Assembly: GCA_003254905.1 (NCBI GenBank)
Contig: QANU01015964.1
Location: forward strand, 1,355,711 to 1,419,710
Reading direction: 5' to 3'
DNA from: Nissolia schottii
Taxonomy: Eukaryota > Streptophyta > Magnoliopsida > Fabales > Fabaceae
DNA length: 64,000 nucleotides
A program made the position numbers and the translations under genes. Below the pieces are notes generated by a model. It did no database searches, had not been told where the DNA came from, and was given only the letters and a program-made list of their open reading frames with translations. Of this stretch, positions 49,451-62,077 are shown piece by piece (the stretch's first letter is position 1; every line of letters starts with the position of its first letter).

Positions 49451-52400
49451 GAATATTTATCATATTTTTCAACTCTAATTTAGGAAATTTTGGACACTTA
49501 TATTAAAACATAGTTTAATATTCTTTTGTAACTTCCAATTTCTTTTTTACATTGCAAGATGATAATATGTATAAAATAAATAAATTCCTCTCAATGTGCA
49601 TGGAATATTCCCTACCCTTTTCAAGAACCTCAATTAGATTGGATCAGACTAACTAAATTTTTATTAATATGACCTGCACGTGGGTAATTAAAAAAAAATT
49701 CCATTTGTTATTATCGTTGAACTCTATATATCTTAATTAGTTAATCATGATTATCCAATACATATCTATTAGGTCATTTCATTTGGGTGACTGAGCCTGA
49801 TATCTAGGGACCATCGTAACAAGTGCGCTCTAAAGAGGACTTCAAACTTTAACTCTCTGGAATTAATTCCCAAATTTACTAGAACCGATTGTGGATTTTG
49901 CTGAAGATTAATCTAATAAAAGATCTCACATTCATTATTAGTAGTTAACTTCTAGAAATGTAACTAAAATCCTAACTTATAATAATTGATTATCTAAATA
50001 AAATAATTAAAAAACAACGTTAACCAAGAGTTGACTTGCACAAAATTAAAGTCATCTCTCAATTATGAAGAGATGAGAAATTCTTTTATACAATATAGTG
50101 TAAAAGGAACCATACACTAAATAAAATATACATCATTCACTTTTTTTTTTTAAAAATGATTAATAATATATATTATATGTAATGCATTGATCTTTTTTAC
50201 ATCATAGTGGATAAAATAATTCCTGTGAAGAGATGACCTTTTGAAAATGTGTACTTAGAATTGTAAGTAGAAATGTTAGGAATAAATGGCAAGATTAATC
50301 CAATAGCGAAAGGACAAGGATATCTACTCTTCTAACATAAAGGGCAAAGAAACTAAAATCACATAGGCACAGCTGTACTAACTTGTAAAACAACTTCAAA
50401 TGTTAAAACACATGCATAACCTATGCATTACCAAACACAGTTCAATATATTCGGGGTCATCATTTCAAGAAAAGCCTGCTTGATCATTAGGTAATGGACA
50501 ACTTGTTAACAACATTAATTAATAAACCTAATTGTTCCTTGTTCTTTTCAAGAAAGGCCCACGCTTTTAAAATATTGATTTGTCTAAACACACTGGCCAT
50601 TTATTTACCTTTTTTTTTTACAAAAAAAAATGTTGCTTAAGCCAAATAAAAAAGAAGAAGAAAAAGTTAAAGGAAAGCAATGGGTGCATTAATGGTGGAC
50701 CACGTGGTGATAATGACGCCTTATTGTCGTTTTGCTATCATAATTCATAAAGTAATGGTTAAATGGTCACGAAACATTTTTAATATAGAATATAGTTAAT
50801 AAATTAAGAGGTTAAAAGATGAATGATTTGAAGATTTTAATATTTTAAATATATTAAACACTTATATTTTTTTAGATTTTTAATAAAAATTTATTATTTA
50901 TTGATACTTTAACAAGTGTTTCAATAATATTTGTTACTAAAATTCTTTAATACATACACTATGAGCACTATTAATTATTAATTTTAATTTTTTTAACTTT
51001 TTTTAATTCTCTAAATTCAAATCAATGATTGATAGTGCTCATGAAATACTTATTACACGCATTTAATATGTTCTATGATCATATATATATATATATAAAT
51101 ATTTCTCTAATTCATATGGGTAGCTTAATTAAGTGACTTTATCTTGTCAAGTAACTAGCGGGTTCATCACATTACTTAATTTTCTGTTGGAACAGAGGCA
51201 GTGATATATTATATATGTTCACGGGAAAAAATATTATATATGTTTGATATATTCAATTATAATTAGATTATGCTCAAGAAGCCGTTATGTAGCATTTTTT
51301 TTTACTTGATGTCGTGAACACAGACATTGGGTTCATGCGTGGATTAAAAATTAATTATGAGCGAGAAACCTCAAAAATGGACTAATTAATTGGATTAGAA
51401 GGTATGAAATATTTGATCTAAAGGTCCTTTTTGGACACAAGTTAGGACCGCTAAGGATAAAATTTACACAATTAGTTACTTCTGTAACTTAGAGTTGTTA
51501 CGTGCAGATGCTGAGTCTGCTTGTCAACCACTAGAGCATTGTAATTAAGAGAAGAGTCCTAAATAAGACAGAGTTTGGGGTTTGGAATATAAAATATATA
51601 TTATGAGGTTGGAATAACTTCCTAGCCTTGAGAATGCTCCACATTGTCGGATAAAAATCCTCTAAAATAATTTCTCTTCACATTTTTCTCTAAAATGATA
51701 TATTCATTTTAGAAAATCAAAATATTTTCATCTTTTCATAAGTTTATATAAACATTTTCAAAATAATTAGTCTTTTTTTGTGTAATTCTGATTGTGAAGT
51801 AAGTTTTTGTATTTTATTGACGAAACTACATGCTTGAAATTCATCTAATCTCAAGTTTTCTTCTTCTTCTTTTCATGTAAAAAAACTCAATAAAAATAAT
51901 TTTTTTTACCATAAGTTTAGAGCTTTTTTTCCTCCCTTTCCTTATAAAGATATTTTTTTATCGGTAACAGTAATGACTTTAATTTCAATTTTTGTATGTA
52001 CAATAATCTTAATTTCGTTTAAAATTTTATGATTTTATTTTCAAATCCAAGGTATAAAAAAAATTATGGTTAAATTAAGTTTTTGGTTTTCAAGGGCTCT
52101 CTGTTTGGCATTCTTAGAGTCCTTGCGTGGGTCGTGCTAACAAATTTTTAGTTGGAGGCCCTTTCAACAAATGAGCTGGGCTATTCACATGTGTACCATG
52201 CAGTATAAGTCGTCATGATCCGTTGACCAAAAACAAAGTTGTCATGTTCTAAAGATGCTTTTGACCAAAACGGTTTAGACTTTAGAGCCCATTTGTTTGA
52301 TATTATATTGAATAAAACTTAATTCTTTTAAAGCTTTTTTTATGAGAGGTAACATTTTTTTATTTTCATTGAAATATTTTGTTACTTCTCAAGCTTTAAA

Positions 52401-52631
52401 ATAAAATTATGGATTTAAGGTCACGTTATCTTTACAGCCAACTAAATTTTAACAGCGGTACCCCCAAATAGTATAATTGGAATTATATATATATAGTTAA
52501 ATGTACAATGCCTAAGCCATTCAAACTAACATTATTTAAGGTGAATAAAAATGGTATACGGGGCTAGGTAATAGGTTAGGAGAGAATTAATCTTAAGTGT
52601 ATCATTTTAGACTTATCTTCTACTAGTTAGC

Positions 52632-52645
52632 CACGTGATCACGTG
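52632..52645. promoter_or_regulatory. Overlapping G-box palindrome
   Basis: CACGTGATCACGTG is a perfect 14-base palindrome holding a CACGTG G-box at each end. G-boxes are bound by bZIP and bHLH factors (established). No gene lies within several kilobases; the nearest is the C2H2 gene 5.8 kb to the right. A regulatory role is therefore inference. Confidence 0.5.
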
Positions 52646-53281
52646 TTGTTTGTGGGGGCTCAAATAGGGAGGGGGTTAATTTACATGTGATCATACCTTT
52701 TAATGACTTTTATATTCTTTTTTTTTCCTTAAAATTTTAATGATTTTTATATTAACTATAATATATAAAATTATCTAAACGATGATGTTGTTCCTCCCAA
52801 GCTCCCACTTGAGGGGCTGCGCTCCTGATTTTTAGATGAATAACTATAATGCTTTAGTTAGCATTACTTCAGTTCAAAAGAGTAAATAAAGAGAATTAAT
52901 GCTATTTGGTTTGAATGTTTAGAGTACAAAAGTGTCTATTATCACTTAGTAAGAGTATTTTATTTTTATTTTTTTGATATTCTTGGTTACAATAATTATA
53001 TTGACAATGCTCAAAATTATGATTTGCATAGCAACTATTCTATTGTAGCCTCTGTCCAAAACATATATTTGGAAAGATCATGATAATTTCCTTAATTTTT
53101 TTTAATCATAAGTTTCATTAATTTTTATTTTTTCAGATGATCTAGTGTTCTTACCCCAATTTACAGCCAGCTGAGATTTAATATATATTTATATATTTGT
53201 GTGTATTATATCTAATAATATAATAAATCATAAAATTAATTTCAAACTATAACTAAAATCTTTATAATTATATTAATGTAG

Positions 53282-53286
<5 letters not shown>

Positions 53287-53333
<47 letters not shown>
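53287..53333. repeat. (AT)n microsatellite
   Basis: About 23 uninterrupted TA units, the longest microsatellite fully sequenced in the window. Confidence 0.92.
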
Positions 53334-53336
<3 letters not shown>

Positions 53337-54237
53337 CTGTAGTATTTTATCGAAATGTGGGTGTAAACATTATGAAGCCCAGTCAAGTCATATGTCCAGC
53401 TCCAAAAGTCTCTTTCTGATCAAATTAAAAAAACGGACTTGGGCTTAGCCCAAAATTAAGTTGGGCCAAATTAGGTACAGCTCGGTCTAGTTATAAAAAA
53501 TCTGTACCTTAAACCAGCTAGCTTGACCAAAAACCAAACCCAGCTAGCTTGACCAAAAACAACCACTTAGCTTTACATAGACAGGCTATATTTGAGAGAG
53601 AGAAAATGGAGGGACTCACAAGGAGTGGAATGACTACAATTAAGTGACTGTCAATTGATGACGTGACAAATTGAAACTCAACTCATCTCATCTCATCTCA
53701 TCTCATCCTATATGGCACTTATTCATCGTATGTGACGGTTACCCACCAAAATACCAATGTTTGACTTCAATCAGACCTAAACATGAAACGTTTATCCATT
53801 TCTTTATAGATGGATGATGGATGCGCTCAGATGGTGACAAGGTGAGGAGAGGGGCTTGGGGGGAGAGGGTAGGGGAGATGAAAAGATTGAAATTTAGGTC
53901 ATGATTGATATTAAAGAAATGTGTAAAGAGGTTAGGTCGGGTTTGAGTTATGGGTTAAATATGAGTATTTGATTGGGTAATCTATCATATAGAATTAATG
54001 AGTGTCACTTAAGATGACCTAAGCTGAAATTTTTTATATCACGTCATCAATTAATGAAGATAATTGTTAACTTATGTTGACGACCAAAACCAAAATAGTT
54101 TATAAAAAACCAAAACTATAGAGTTTTTTTATTAAGGGTCAAAGCTAGAATTCATAACTTATTAGGTATTTAAAACATATGCACACATGTAAATTACGAT
54201 AAATCTGACAAAATTAATCGCTTGAAGATGAAATCAT

Positions 54238-55379
54238 TAGGGGTAAGAATAGGTCGGATCAAGTTAGACCCAACTCTTCATAGACTAGGTTTGCATTATA
54301 ATTATTGGGCTTGAGCTTGACCTATGACTTATAATAGGCCTTTTTTTTCCAGCCTAAGTCTGGCTTGTCTCAAGGCCTGGCTTGGCATGTGACCTAATAA
54401 TAAGGCCTGCCAGTCTAGAAAATTAAGAGAAGACAATGGAAGATTGAAAGAAAATTTGCATGCCCAAAATAGTACTCCTTCCATATTTGAAGATGAAACA
54501 ACGAAAATTACCTATAAGTTTTTCTTTGCATTTTTAATCATTAATAAAAATAAATTTGTAAGAAGATAAAATAATACACAATGAAACAAATTAAGATAAG
54601 AAAAAGTAGAAAAGAATATCGAAGGACTTTTGTGAACATATGAGTTGAGGCAAGATATTTCAACCACTGACTCAAATAAGTAATTTGCATGGGGTCAAGA
54701 TGTGAATGGTAGTGAACTAGACGATTAATTGCTACGTCATTGCAAAGTCCAGGTGCGGAGGACAACTTGCAGTGGATGATGTGGAGTCGTGGACATGGAT
54801 GACGCAAAGGTGGATGACATTGATGTTGGACGACGAATTTGTGCGATATGGATGGCATTTGGGGGTCTTCTTAAGGGAAATTCGTTGGTGAATTTTCAAA
54901 CTGAGTAAAGGGGTATCCTCTCCTTCGTTTAATTAAGCGAATGACATATAAGGTTAAGTGGATTTCGCTCGGGAATACAAATTTGTTTTTGTTTTTTAAT
55001 TTTTGTGAAAAATATTGCAGTTAAATTATAAATAATTAAATATTGATGGTTACAACAAGTTATCTACCATAATAGTTGACAATGTGTTTTCACATTGTGA
55101 TGGACACAAGTTTAAATATGTGATGAAGGCATTTTAATTTTTCAAATTATAATTATAAATGATTAATATCAAATTGGCTGGGTATACATAAAAAAAAAAA
55201 AAAAAAGGCAGATTGACTTGATAGACTTAGTATACATTGCAGAGTCTAAGTCTGACCTACTTATATAATTAATAAACTTTTAAAATGACTTAAGTTTGAC
55301 TTATTTTTTGAATAAACAGGTCTAAAATAGGCTAAATTGTAGACCTGTCCGGGTATAAATTAATTTGTTCCCACCTCTA
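54238..55379. mobile_element. Candidate hAT-like repeat
   Basis: The left end, TAGGGGTAAGAATAGGTC, and the reversed right end, TAGAGGTGGGAACAAATT, share a short terminal match of the style TAGRGGTRRGAA. Both ends are followed by text rich in AGGTC/TTAGACC and AGGCC-type motifs. Flanking 8-mers match at only about half of their positions, so a target duplication is not proven. The 105-codon minus frame inside (54858-54541) has no recognised homology. Confidence 0.4.
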
Positions 55380-56010
55380 AATGTCGTGTTATTTAGTTAT
55401 AAAGTATTATTTACTAAAGACTACTTAACTAATTTGAGAAATATGCAAAAATTGCTGTCATGCAACTTTCCAAGATTATGCCCTATTCTTTTTTTTTTTT
55501 GGGTAGTTTTTCTGGATGAGCATTGTCCTTGTCTTTGTTGAACTAAGAATCTGACAAATGAATTTTTTTATGATATTTTTTACAAATAAGGTTATGTTAA
55601 ATTTTTTATCATTAATTTTGTAATTGTTTATATCATATATAAATTTTATATTTTAAATGAATAATAAAAGATTAAGTATAATTTTATTATGTGAAAAAAT
55701 AATAAGAGATAATTCATTTCTTAGATATCACATCGCAGACCCATGAGGTAAGATCAAACTAGCAAGAGTGCTGGGATCAAAGTCTCCTATCGTGGAGAAT
55801 ATACTTCGAAATGATAAGGTTAATAATCCGATAATGACAGTGACACATTGTAACGTCCTGTTATTTCTTATCAGTCTATTCCAAACTATCGTTACTCACT
55901 AGACTTGAGACAATGAAAGGAATTGAGCAATGGTTTGAAGTCCGTGCATTATTAAAGTATATAGATGTTCTACTTAATTCATTCTAACTAGGACTAGGAT
56001 ATGTTATTAC

Positions 56011-56404
56011 AGTGAAGACTACCATGCTTCTTGAAAAAAATAAAATTGGAGGTATGGTAATATTTTTTTAACTAGTTAATTTTTTTTTCACTTAAGTATT
56101 ACATTTGATTTTTTTTAATTTAATCTTAAATATCATTATTTTTACACATAAACTATTTTTCAATCTAAATAAGAATTTGCATATTAAAATAATTATTTCT
56201 GGAAATAAAAAAATTAAATTTTAAGAATAATATTTGAGGTCAAATTAAGATAAATAAAAAATAAGTAAATTTAAATATAAAGCTTATAATAGTACTTATG
56301 AAAAAAAAGATGAACGAATTTGCTTATTTTAGTGCTTAATTTGATTAATTTAAAAAATAAAAATATCATACTTCCATTTTTTTAAAGATACCACGGTTTT
56401 CACC
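56011..56404 (-). mobile_element. MITE, family copy A (GGAGGTATGGT termini)
   Basis: About 394 bp with terminal arms of some 45 bases built on GGTGAA...AAAAAATGGAGGTATGGT. The interior matches copy B at 61717-62077 in the opposite orientation, for example a block around ATATTTGAGGTCAAATTAAG followed by ATAAATAAAAAATAAGTAAA. It has no coding capacity. Flanking 9-mers do not match clearly, so this copy may be older or its ends less certain. Confidence 0.75.
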
Positions 56405-56661
56405 TTATAATTTACTAATCACTTAAGCGTAACATATTAGGAGAAGAGGCTAAAGTTCGAAGAGATCTAAACAAATATATAGTTTAAATAATAAATCAAA
56501 CTAAACATCACATTTTAACTTCAAATATTAAGATGATAAATTTATGAATTGTCTTTTTAAGCATAAAATTCATTTCTAACTAAGTCACGTGAGACTTTCT
56601 CATTCACACTTGAATTCAACTATACGCAAGTGAAAACAGTATAGATATTAAATTAAACTAA

Positions 56662-56862
56662 TTAGTAATTAGAGCTGGATCCCGTGTCCGGGTACATGGT
56701 GGCATGAACCAGTAGGACGACGACACCAACAATGATAAGAGAACAAAAGAAAAAGAAGCTGGTTAATGTTTCTTGGTTTGTTCGTGGGCGAAGAAAGCTA
56801 TGCCTCCCACGAAAGGTTTCTTCACGAGAGCTATCTTTCATTAAATATTGTTCTATCCGCAT
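56662..56862 (-). CDS. Possible small membrane protein ORF
   Basis: A 66-codon minus-strand frame with a basic start (SREETFRGRHSFLRPR), one well-formed hydrophobic segment of about 20 residues (FFFFCSLIIVGVVVLLVHA) and a short hydrophilic tail. The composition is more coding-like than the neighbourhood. I recognise no family. It could be the last exon of an unrecognised gene, a small membrane peptide, or chance. No promoter or upstream exon was identified. Confidence 0.25.
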   Translation of the reverse strand: MRIEQYLMKDSSREETFRGRHSFLRPRTNQETLTSFFFFCSLIIVGVVVLLVHATMYPDTGSSSNY

Positions 56863-58340
56863 TAAATTTCTAAGAAGAAAGGATCAAAGCAATGGGGCAT
56901 GGGTGTGATTTATTTACTCATTTTATTCTATTTTAATTGTCCAAAATTAAATATTACATGTACTAAAATAAGAAAAAAAATATCTTCATAAATATATTAA
57001 TTGACAAAATTATGCTCATATAAAAAATAAATTTATATTTTCAATATAATTATTACTCTTGTTATATTTATTGTAATAATAAATATTCCACCACAACAAA
57101 GGATATAGATGAAAAAAGGTAATTACATATAAATATTATAAATTGATAAATATTTTAAAATTCTAAAAATTATAAAATGGACAGTGAAAACGAAAGGAAT
57201 GAAGTATTTAATTTTGAAAAATACTTAAAAAATCTAATTTATCAAGCTACAAATTAATTTACACACATCTATGATAACACTTGACATTTTTTTTACTTTT
57301 TTATCCTTAAAAATATCAAGTGCCATCTATAAAAATGGTTAAATTAATTTATAAATTAATAAATTAGATCTCTCAAACATTACTTATAAACTTCCAATCC
57401 TTAAACACACATAATTTTTTTTATTCCAGGGTTTTTTGGCCCATTGACAAGAAGAAACTAACAGAAGAGAGAATTTCATAGAACGAGCTAGCTAGCATTC
57501 TCTCATTAGAAGCTGTCAAGTATGACTACTGCGCTAATTTGTGTCCTGGCAAAGGCCATGGCGGCATAACATATATTGCTTCTTAACTGAATTAAGGATT
57601 TTGAAAAATATACTATATATTAGTGTAAAAAGAATTTGAAAAAAATGCCATTTTTTGCCTTTACTATCTTGTAATGTTACTCAGAACAAATTCTCTTTTC
57701 ACTGTCAAGATATATTTGTGGGGTAGGGTTTTAGAAGAAAATAGAAGGGGAGAGTAAACTTTCCATTTTTTTGGTAGTAAGTTTTTTATATTACAAAAAT
57801 ATATCTTAATTTAAGAATTTATTTTTATTTTTAAAAAGGAAAGGCTAAAAAACTATAGATCATTTTAGAACCTTTTGTTGCATCTTATATGTTTAAATTT
57901 AGAAAAAATATATAGCTCCCTAAATTTAAAAATAAAAATAATATATCAGTATTAAAAAATTGTGTTTATATATATCCCTTGAAATTTTATTTGTTGGTAC
58001 AAAATTATAGTCTTTACTGATAAGTTATAATCATATGTGCCAACTATTATTTACACACATACTTTCCCTTGTGTCAATTTTAAGAATTTGTTGTTACAAT
58101 GCCAACTATCGCAGTTTGCAGCTAATTACGAAATAAAAATTGGAGCCCCTGATCAGATATTTTGATGGCGTAGAAGCCAAAGCAATTGGGCAAACTAGTT
58201 GTAATTAATTAAATTATTAACTATTTATAATTATAATGTCAATCTCACTAAGTTCCAACTGCTTACTTCAAAACACTTGGGTGATACATTCGATTGTTGT
58301 CCTAAGGCTTCATTAATTAATTTGCATTGACCCTTCTCTC

Positions 58341-58348
58341 TCTATTTA
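58341..58348 (+). promoter_or_regulatory. Probable TATA box of the C2H2 gene
   Basis: The sequence TCTATTTAA lies about 95-100 bases before the start codon at 58443 and follows a CT-rich stretch. The leader between them is C/T-rich and free of ATG until ATGTC at 58426-58430, which is out of frame with the gene. Confidence 0.45.
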
Positions 58349-58442
58349 ACCAATTTTATTTTCTTCTTAATTTCTCCAAATTTCCATTTCCATTCCCATC
58401 GCCTAATTATCTATATCTATCTTAAATGTCAGTGGCAGTACC

Positions 58443-59252
58443 ATGGGTGCAGCAGAGATTGGCCTTCTCTCTTCCATGACCCAGATCCAAAACTTGTCAC
58501 AATCCCAACACCTCAAAAACCAGCCTCCTCCTCCTCCTCCTCCTCCTCAACCACAACAACAAAACCCTAATTCCACCACCACCACCGCCACTTCTACTTG
58601 GATGTGGAACCCTAGGGAGCACCAAGAAGAGGATGACTCATGGGAGGTGAGGGCCTTCGCGGAGGACACAAGGAACATCATGGGAACCACATGGCCGCCG
58701 AGGTCCTACACCTGCACCTTCTGCAGGAGGGAGTTTCGGTCGGCCCAGGCCCTCGGCGGCCACATGAATGTGCACCGCCGCGACCGGGCGCGCCTCCACC
58801 AGACGCATCCAGCCACAGCGGCAGCAGCTAGTTCATTGCTTAGTAGTCATCCCATAATAAGGACATCTCATCCAACACAAGCATCACTGCCGCCACCGCG
58901 GCCACCGCCGCCGTTCATAAATGTGCCGCCTCAGGAGCTTGTTGCAAACGCAGGGCTTTGCCTCCTCTACCATATGCCAAGCCCTAATGCAAGTATTGGG
59001 GAATATTGTCCCTCCAATAATGTTCTCTCCATCTCATCATCATCATCATCTTCATCGCCCTACCTACAAAACAGCAACTTGATGGTGCAAAATTTCCATT
59101 CAGCTACAACTACGGTTGGGATCAATAGCATTTCTAATTCTTCTTACTGCGGCAAGGTGGAGGAGGCTGCAACAACCTCAGCGGTCCATAACGGCCGCCT
59201 TGAAGAGCTTGATCTTGAGCTGCGCTTGGGACACAGGCCAACGCCAACCTGA
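58443..59252 (+). CDS. SUPERMAN-type C2H2 zinc finger repressor with EAR motif
   Basis: An intronless ORF of 269 residues. It begins with a low-complexity part containing a run of eight prolines (about 28-35). The single C2H2 finger (about 89-111, Cys91, Cys94, His107, His111) carries the plant QALGGH signature and sits in the family context [19 protein letters not shown], then a basic RRDRAR stretch likely to aid DNA binding and nuclear entry. The C terminus has LDLELRLG, an EAR repression motif that recruits TOPLESS-type co-repressors (family knowledge). This layout is shared by SUPERMAN, RABBIT EARS, ZFP10 and ZFP11, which control organ boundaries and growth. I cannot decide among them and leave the symbol empty. 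A serine run (about 200-206) is encoded by an imperfect TCATCA repeat. Confidence 0.92.
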   Translation: MGAAEIGLLSSMTQIQNLSQSQHLKNQPPPPPPPPQPQQQNPNSTTTTATSTWMWNPREHQEEDDSWEVRAFAEDTRNIMGTTWPPRSYTCTFCRREFRSAQALGGHMNVHRRDRARLHQTHPATAAAASSLLSSHPIIRTSHPTQASLPPPRPPPPFINVPPQELVANAGLCLLYHMPSPNASIGEYCPSNNVLSISSSSSSSSPYLQNSNLMVQNFHSATTTVGINSISNSSYCGKVEEAATTSAVHNGRLEELDLELRLGHRPTPT

Positions 59253-61478
59253 GACAAATTAAGCAAGCACAGCTGGAGGAAATGTATGTGTATATCTAGA
59301 CATATAAAGATGATAAACTCTTAGGTAAATCCTAAAGTATTCGAGAAAATCTTTTGCAAATTAAAGCGTTTCCTTCTTTCTATCATTTGACACCTCAACT
59401 AATCATCGCTTTCACTGCACTTTTTGTGGGCCGACTAGTGAATACAACACAGCAAAACCTCTTCTTTTTCCATTGAAAGATATGGTGGTTTGGACGCGTG
59501 TTATTTGATCTCTTTTTTGCAGCTGTACATGTAGATATATATGAGATCTGCTGTGATTTTGTTGTTGATGTTTTGAGACTCCATGTCTGGCTCTTTCACA
59601 CATAGCTAGCTGAAGCTCATCATGCTTTCAGTTTCTCATTCTCTTGCTGTTGATTGATTTTATTAGTGTGTGCTTTTTGTTACTTTTGTTTGCGACTCAA
59701 GGGTGCGGTGCGCACATGGAGGAGTAATTTGGGGGAGAGAGGGGGATAGGGAAAGGAGATTCAGTCACCACATGTAAATTCTCAAAAAGAAAAATGAAAA
59801 ATGTAAGTTGTTGTTATTTTTATTTTTATTTTTATTTTTTTGGAGAAAATTGGCAGTAAATTAATAGTGGGAGATTAGGGTTTTGAGTGAGGCACTGAAA
59901 AAGGTAGCAGTGAAGTGTCATTTTCTGTTTTAGTGTTGTCTAAGTACATCTCTATATCTGGGCATACATTTCCGTGGGGATTGTTTTCTACCCCGAGATC
60001 TGTTTAAGTTAAACGGTGTAATCATATTTCCTTCGCTGTCCACATCTTTTTTTGTCTAAGAAAACTATAAATATGTCATTTTCATTTACTAATTAGTAGC
60101 TTCTTTTGGTTGATTATTTATAAATGTGCGCGCGCGTTATGAATGCGTACATAGTTATGAATATATCATGGAAAGTAACTAGATTCTATTAGTCCATGCA
60201 TGTACAAGTTCCTATCATAGATGTGGATTACATTATAGTCTTTAGGAACAATTGTATCCCACTCCTTAATTTTTGTGTCTGAAAAATCTAATCTCAACAC
60301 TTCCACCGTCCGAATCTTCAATTTTCTAATGAGGTTCAAGAATACGCTTGGCTTAGCTTCTCCTTTTGGATTATAAGACATATTAATGTTAGTTAAGATA
60401 AATTTGCTGGAGTTCTATCTCAATGTTGTTACCATATATAATTCATTTATATAATAAATTACTCAACTGGCGCTATCTCTTGATAATTTTAATTTAATTT
60501 TCCGCTGCCTTTTATTTTATTTTCTTATCTTCATCTTGATATGAAGTGACTGTTTTGAAGTTGCATCTTTATATTCTCATAGATATGTGTCTATACCACA
60601 TTCCTTTAGTTTGCAAAGATTAATCTACTTATAATTTACGCAGTCACTTAGAAAAGGCCATTTTTCAGATAAAACACTCTAAAACTTTCTAATTCATAAA
60701 CCTGCCTTCCGATTCATGCCCTTGATTGATTCATAGCTTTGGTTGTTTAAGATTTTATTATTTTGTACATTATTGGGTTTATTATTTATATAAATATTTT
60801 CTGTTAACTTTTTAACTACAAAAATATATCTAAACATATATATGACTGAAGGGGCTTTATGATCGATCAAGAAAATGTGGTAGAAAATAGATAAACACAA
60901 ACAAATCTATTAATTATAACCATGACAGCTCCTTTTTTTAATTTTCATTATACAGAATGTTCTATATTATTTGAACAACAACGGAAAAAAATTCAAACAA
61001 CATTTTTGGTGACTTGTAGTTGTAGTGTATAAAATAAAACCTAAACTTCAATAATGTTAGTAAATATTTACATTTTAATAACCTTATAGGTAATTCTTAA
61101 AATTGAATTAGCCTATAGTTGTCCAAGTTATTAAAAAGATTGTGTAGCCATATGTGCCTAGCTTTTGTGCCGCCCTTATCTTATTTGATAAGTAATATCA
61201 TATATCGATTCTATCGGTATAGAGTTAGGTCTAATACTCCATTAGCAGTAATTCGAATGAAAGTAAAAAAATATAAAAAATATATTAAAAAATATAATAT
61301 ATCTAAAAAATCTAATGTATTTTTTTTATATATTCTATTCCTATTTTATTCTAAATTTCATTTTGGATTTTTTTTAGGTTTGCTTTTGCTAATTAGCTTT
61401 AGAAATACTTAGCAGTGTCCGATTCGATTAGTTTGATACTTATTTCTTTTAATAAGATCATGAATTTAAATTTTGTAG

Positions 61479-61517
<39 letters not shown>

Positions 61518-61716
61518 ACACTGATAATATGAATCACTTTTTGAACGAATCACTTTTATTGATGTAACAACTAATAAAAAAATAATTTATTACATGATTG
61601 AATAACAATGTAAAGCTTCCTTATATTATCAATGCACTAAAATTAATCTCATTAATATATATTGCGTTACGACGAGTAATTTTTTTTAAGGAATTAGTAC
61701 TCCAAAAAAAACATTT
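59253..61716. other. C2H2 3' region and AT-rich spacer
   Basis: The first part, to about 59650, is the presumed 3' UTR. A TTTTA pentamer run (about 59817-59838) and a short GCGCGCG run (60127-60135) are present. No gene was recognised; minus-strand frames at 60381-60166 and 60900-60694 look random. Confidence 0.5.
61482..61515. repeat. (AT)n microsatellite
   Basis: About seventeen tandem AT units about 200 bases left of MITE copy B. Confidence 0.9.
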
Positions 61717-62077
61717 GGTGAAGACTTTGGTGCTTTTCAAAAAATGGAGGTATGGTAACTTTTTTTTTGTTTAAATTAATCACCTAAGTACTATTATAAG
61801 CATAATTTTAGATTTACTTATTTTTTATTTATCTTAATTTGACCTCAAATATTATTCTTAAAATTTATTTTTTTATTAAAAAATAACAATTTTAATATGA
61901 AAATTATTTATTATTGAAAGATAATTGTGTTTAGAAATAATAGTATTTAATATCAAATTAATGAAAAAATAAGTAAATTTAATTATAATGCTTAAGTAAA
62001 AAAAAATGATTTGAATTGGTTTAAAAATAAAAGAGGCACCATACCTCCATTTTTTATAAGTCACGGTAGTATACACC
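61717..62077 (+). mobile_element. MITE, family copy B (GGAGGTATGGT termini)
   Basis: A 361-bp element with arms GGTGAAGACTTTGGTG...AAAAAATGGAGGTATGGT on the left, mirrored on the right (ACCATACCTCCATTTTTT...ACACC). The flanking 9-mers AAAACATTT (61708-61716) and AAAACTTTT (62078-62086) differ at one position and may be a 9-bp target duplication, which would point to the Mutator superfamily. The interior is the reverse complement of copy A. Confidence 0.8.

Larger units (their letters stand above)
39913..58340. other. Gene desert between AHL23-like and C2H2 genes
   Basis: About 18 kb of AT-rich DNA with no recognisable protein-coding gene. It contains the MITEs, microsatellites and promoter-like segments listed separately. 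At 43454-43530 there is a tRNA-like pair of pol III boxes (TGGTTAGTAGTG and ATGTTCAAAT), perhaps a degraded SINE. Small tandem duplications occur, for example an AGCTAGCTTGACCAAAAAC unit twice near 53515-53570 and CATCT pentamers near 53691-53707. Short ORFs (45026-45208, 49148-49336, 54541-54858) lack homology or lie in repeats. Confidence 0.5.

Noticed and set aside
54541..54858. 105-codon minus-strand ORF
   Set aside because: It lies inside a candidate transposon, has no homology that I recognise, and ends in an AT-rich hydrophobic run typical of chance frames.
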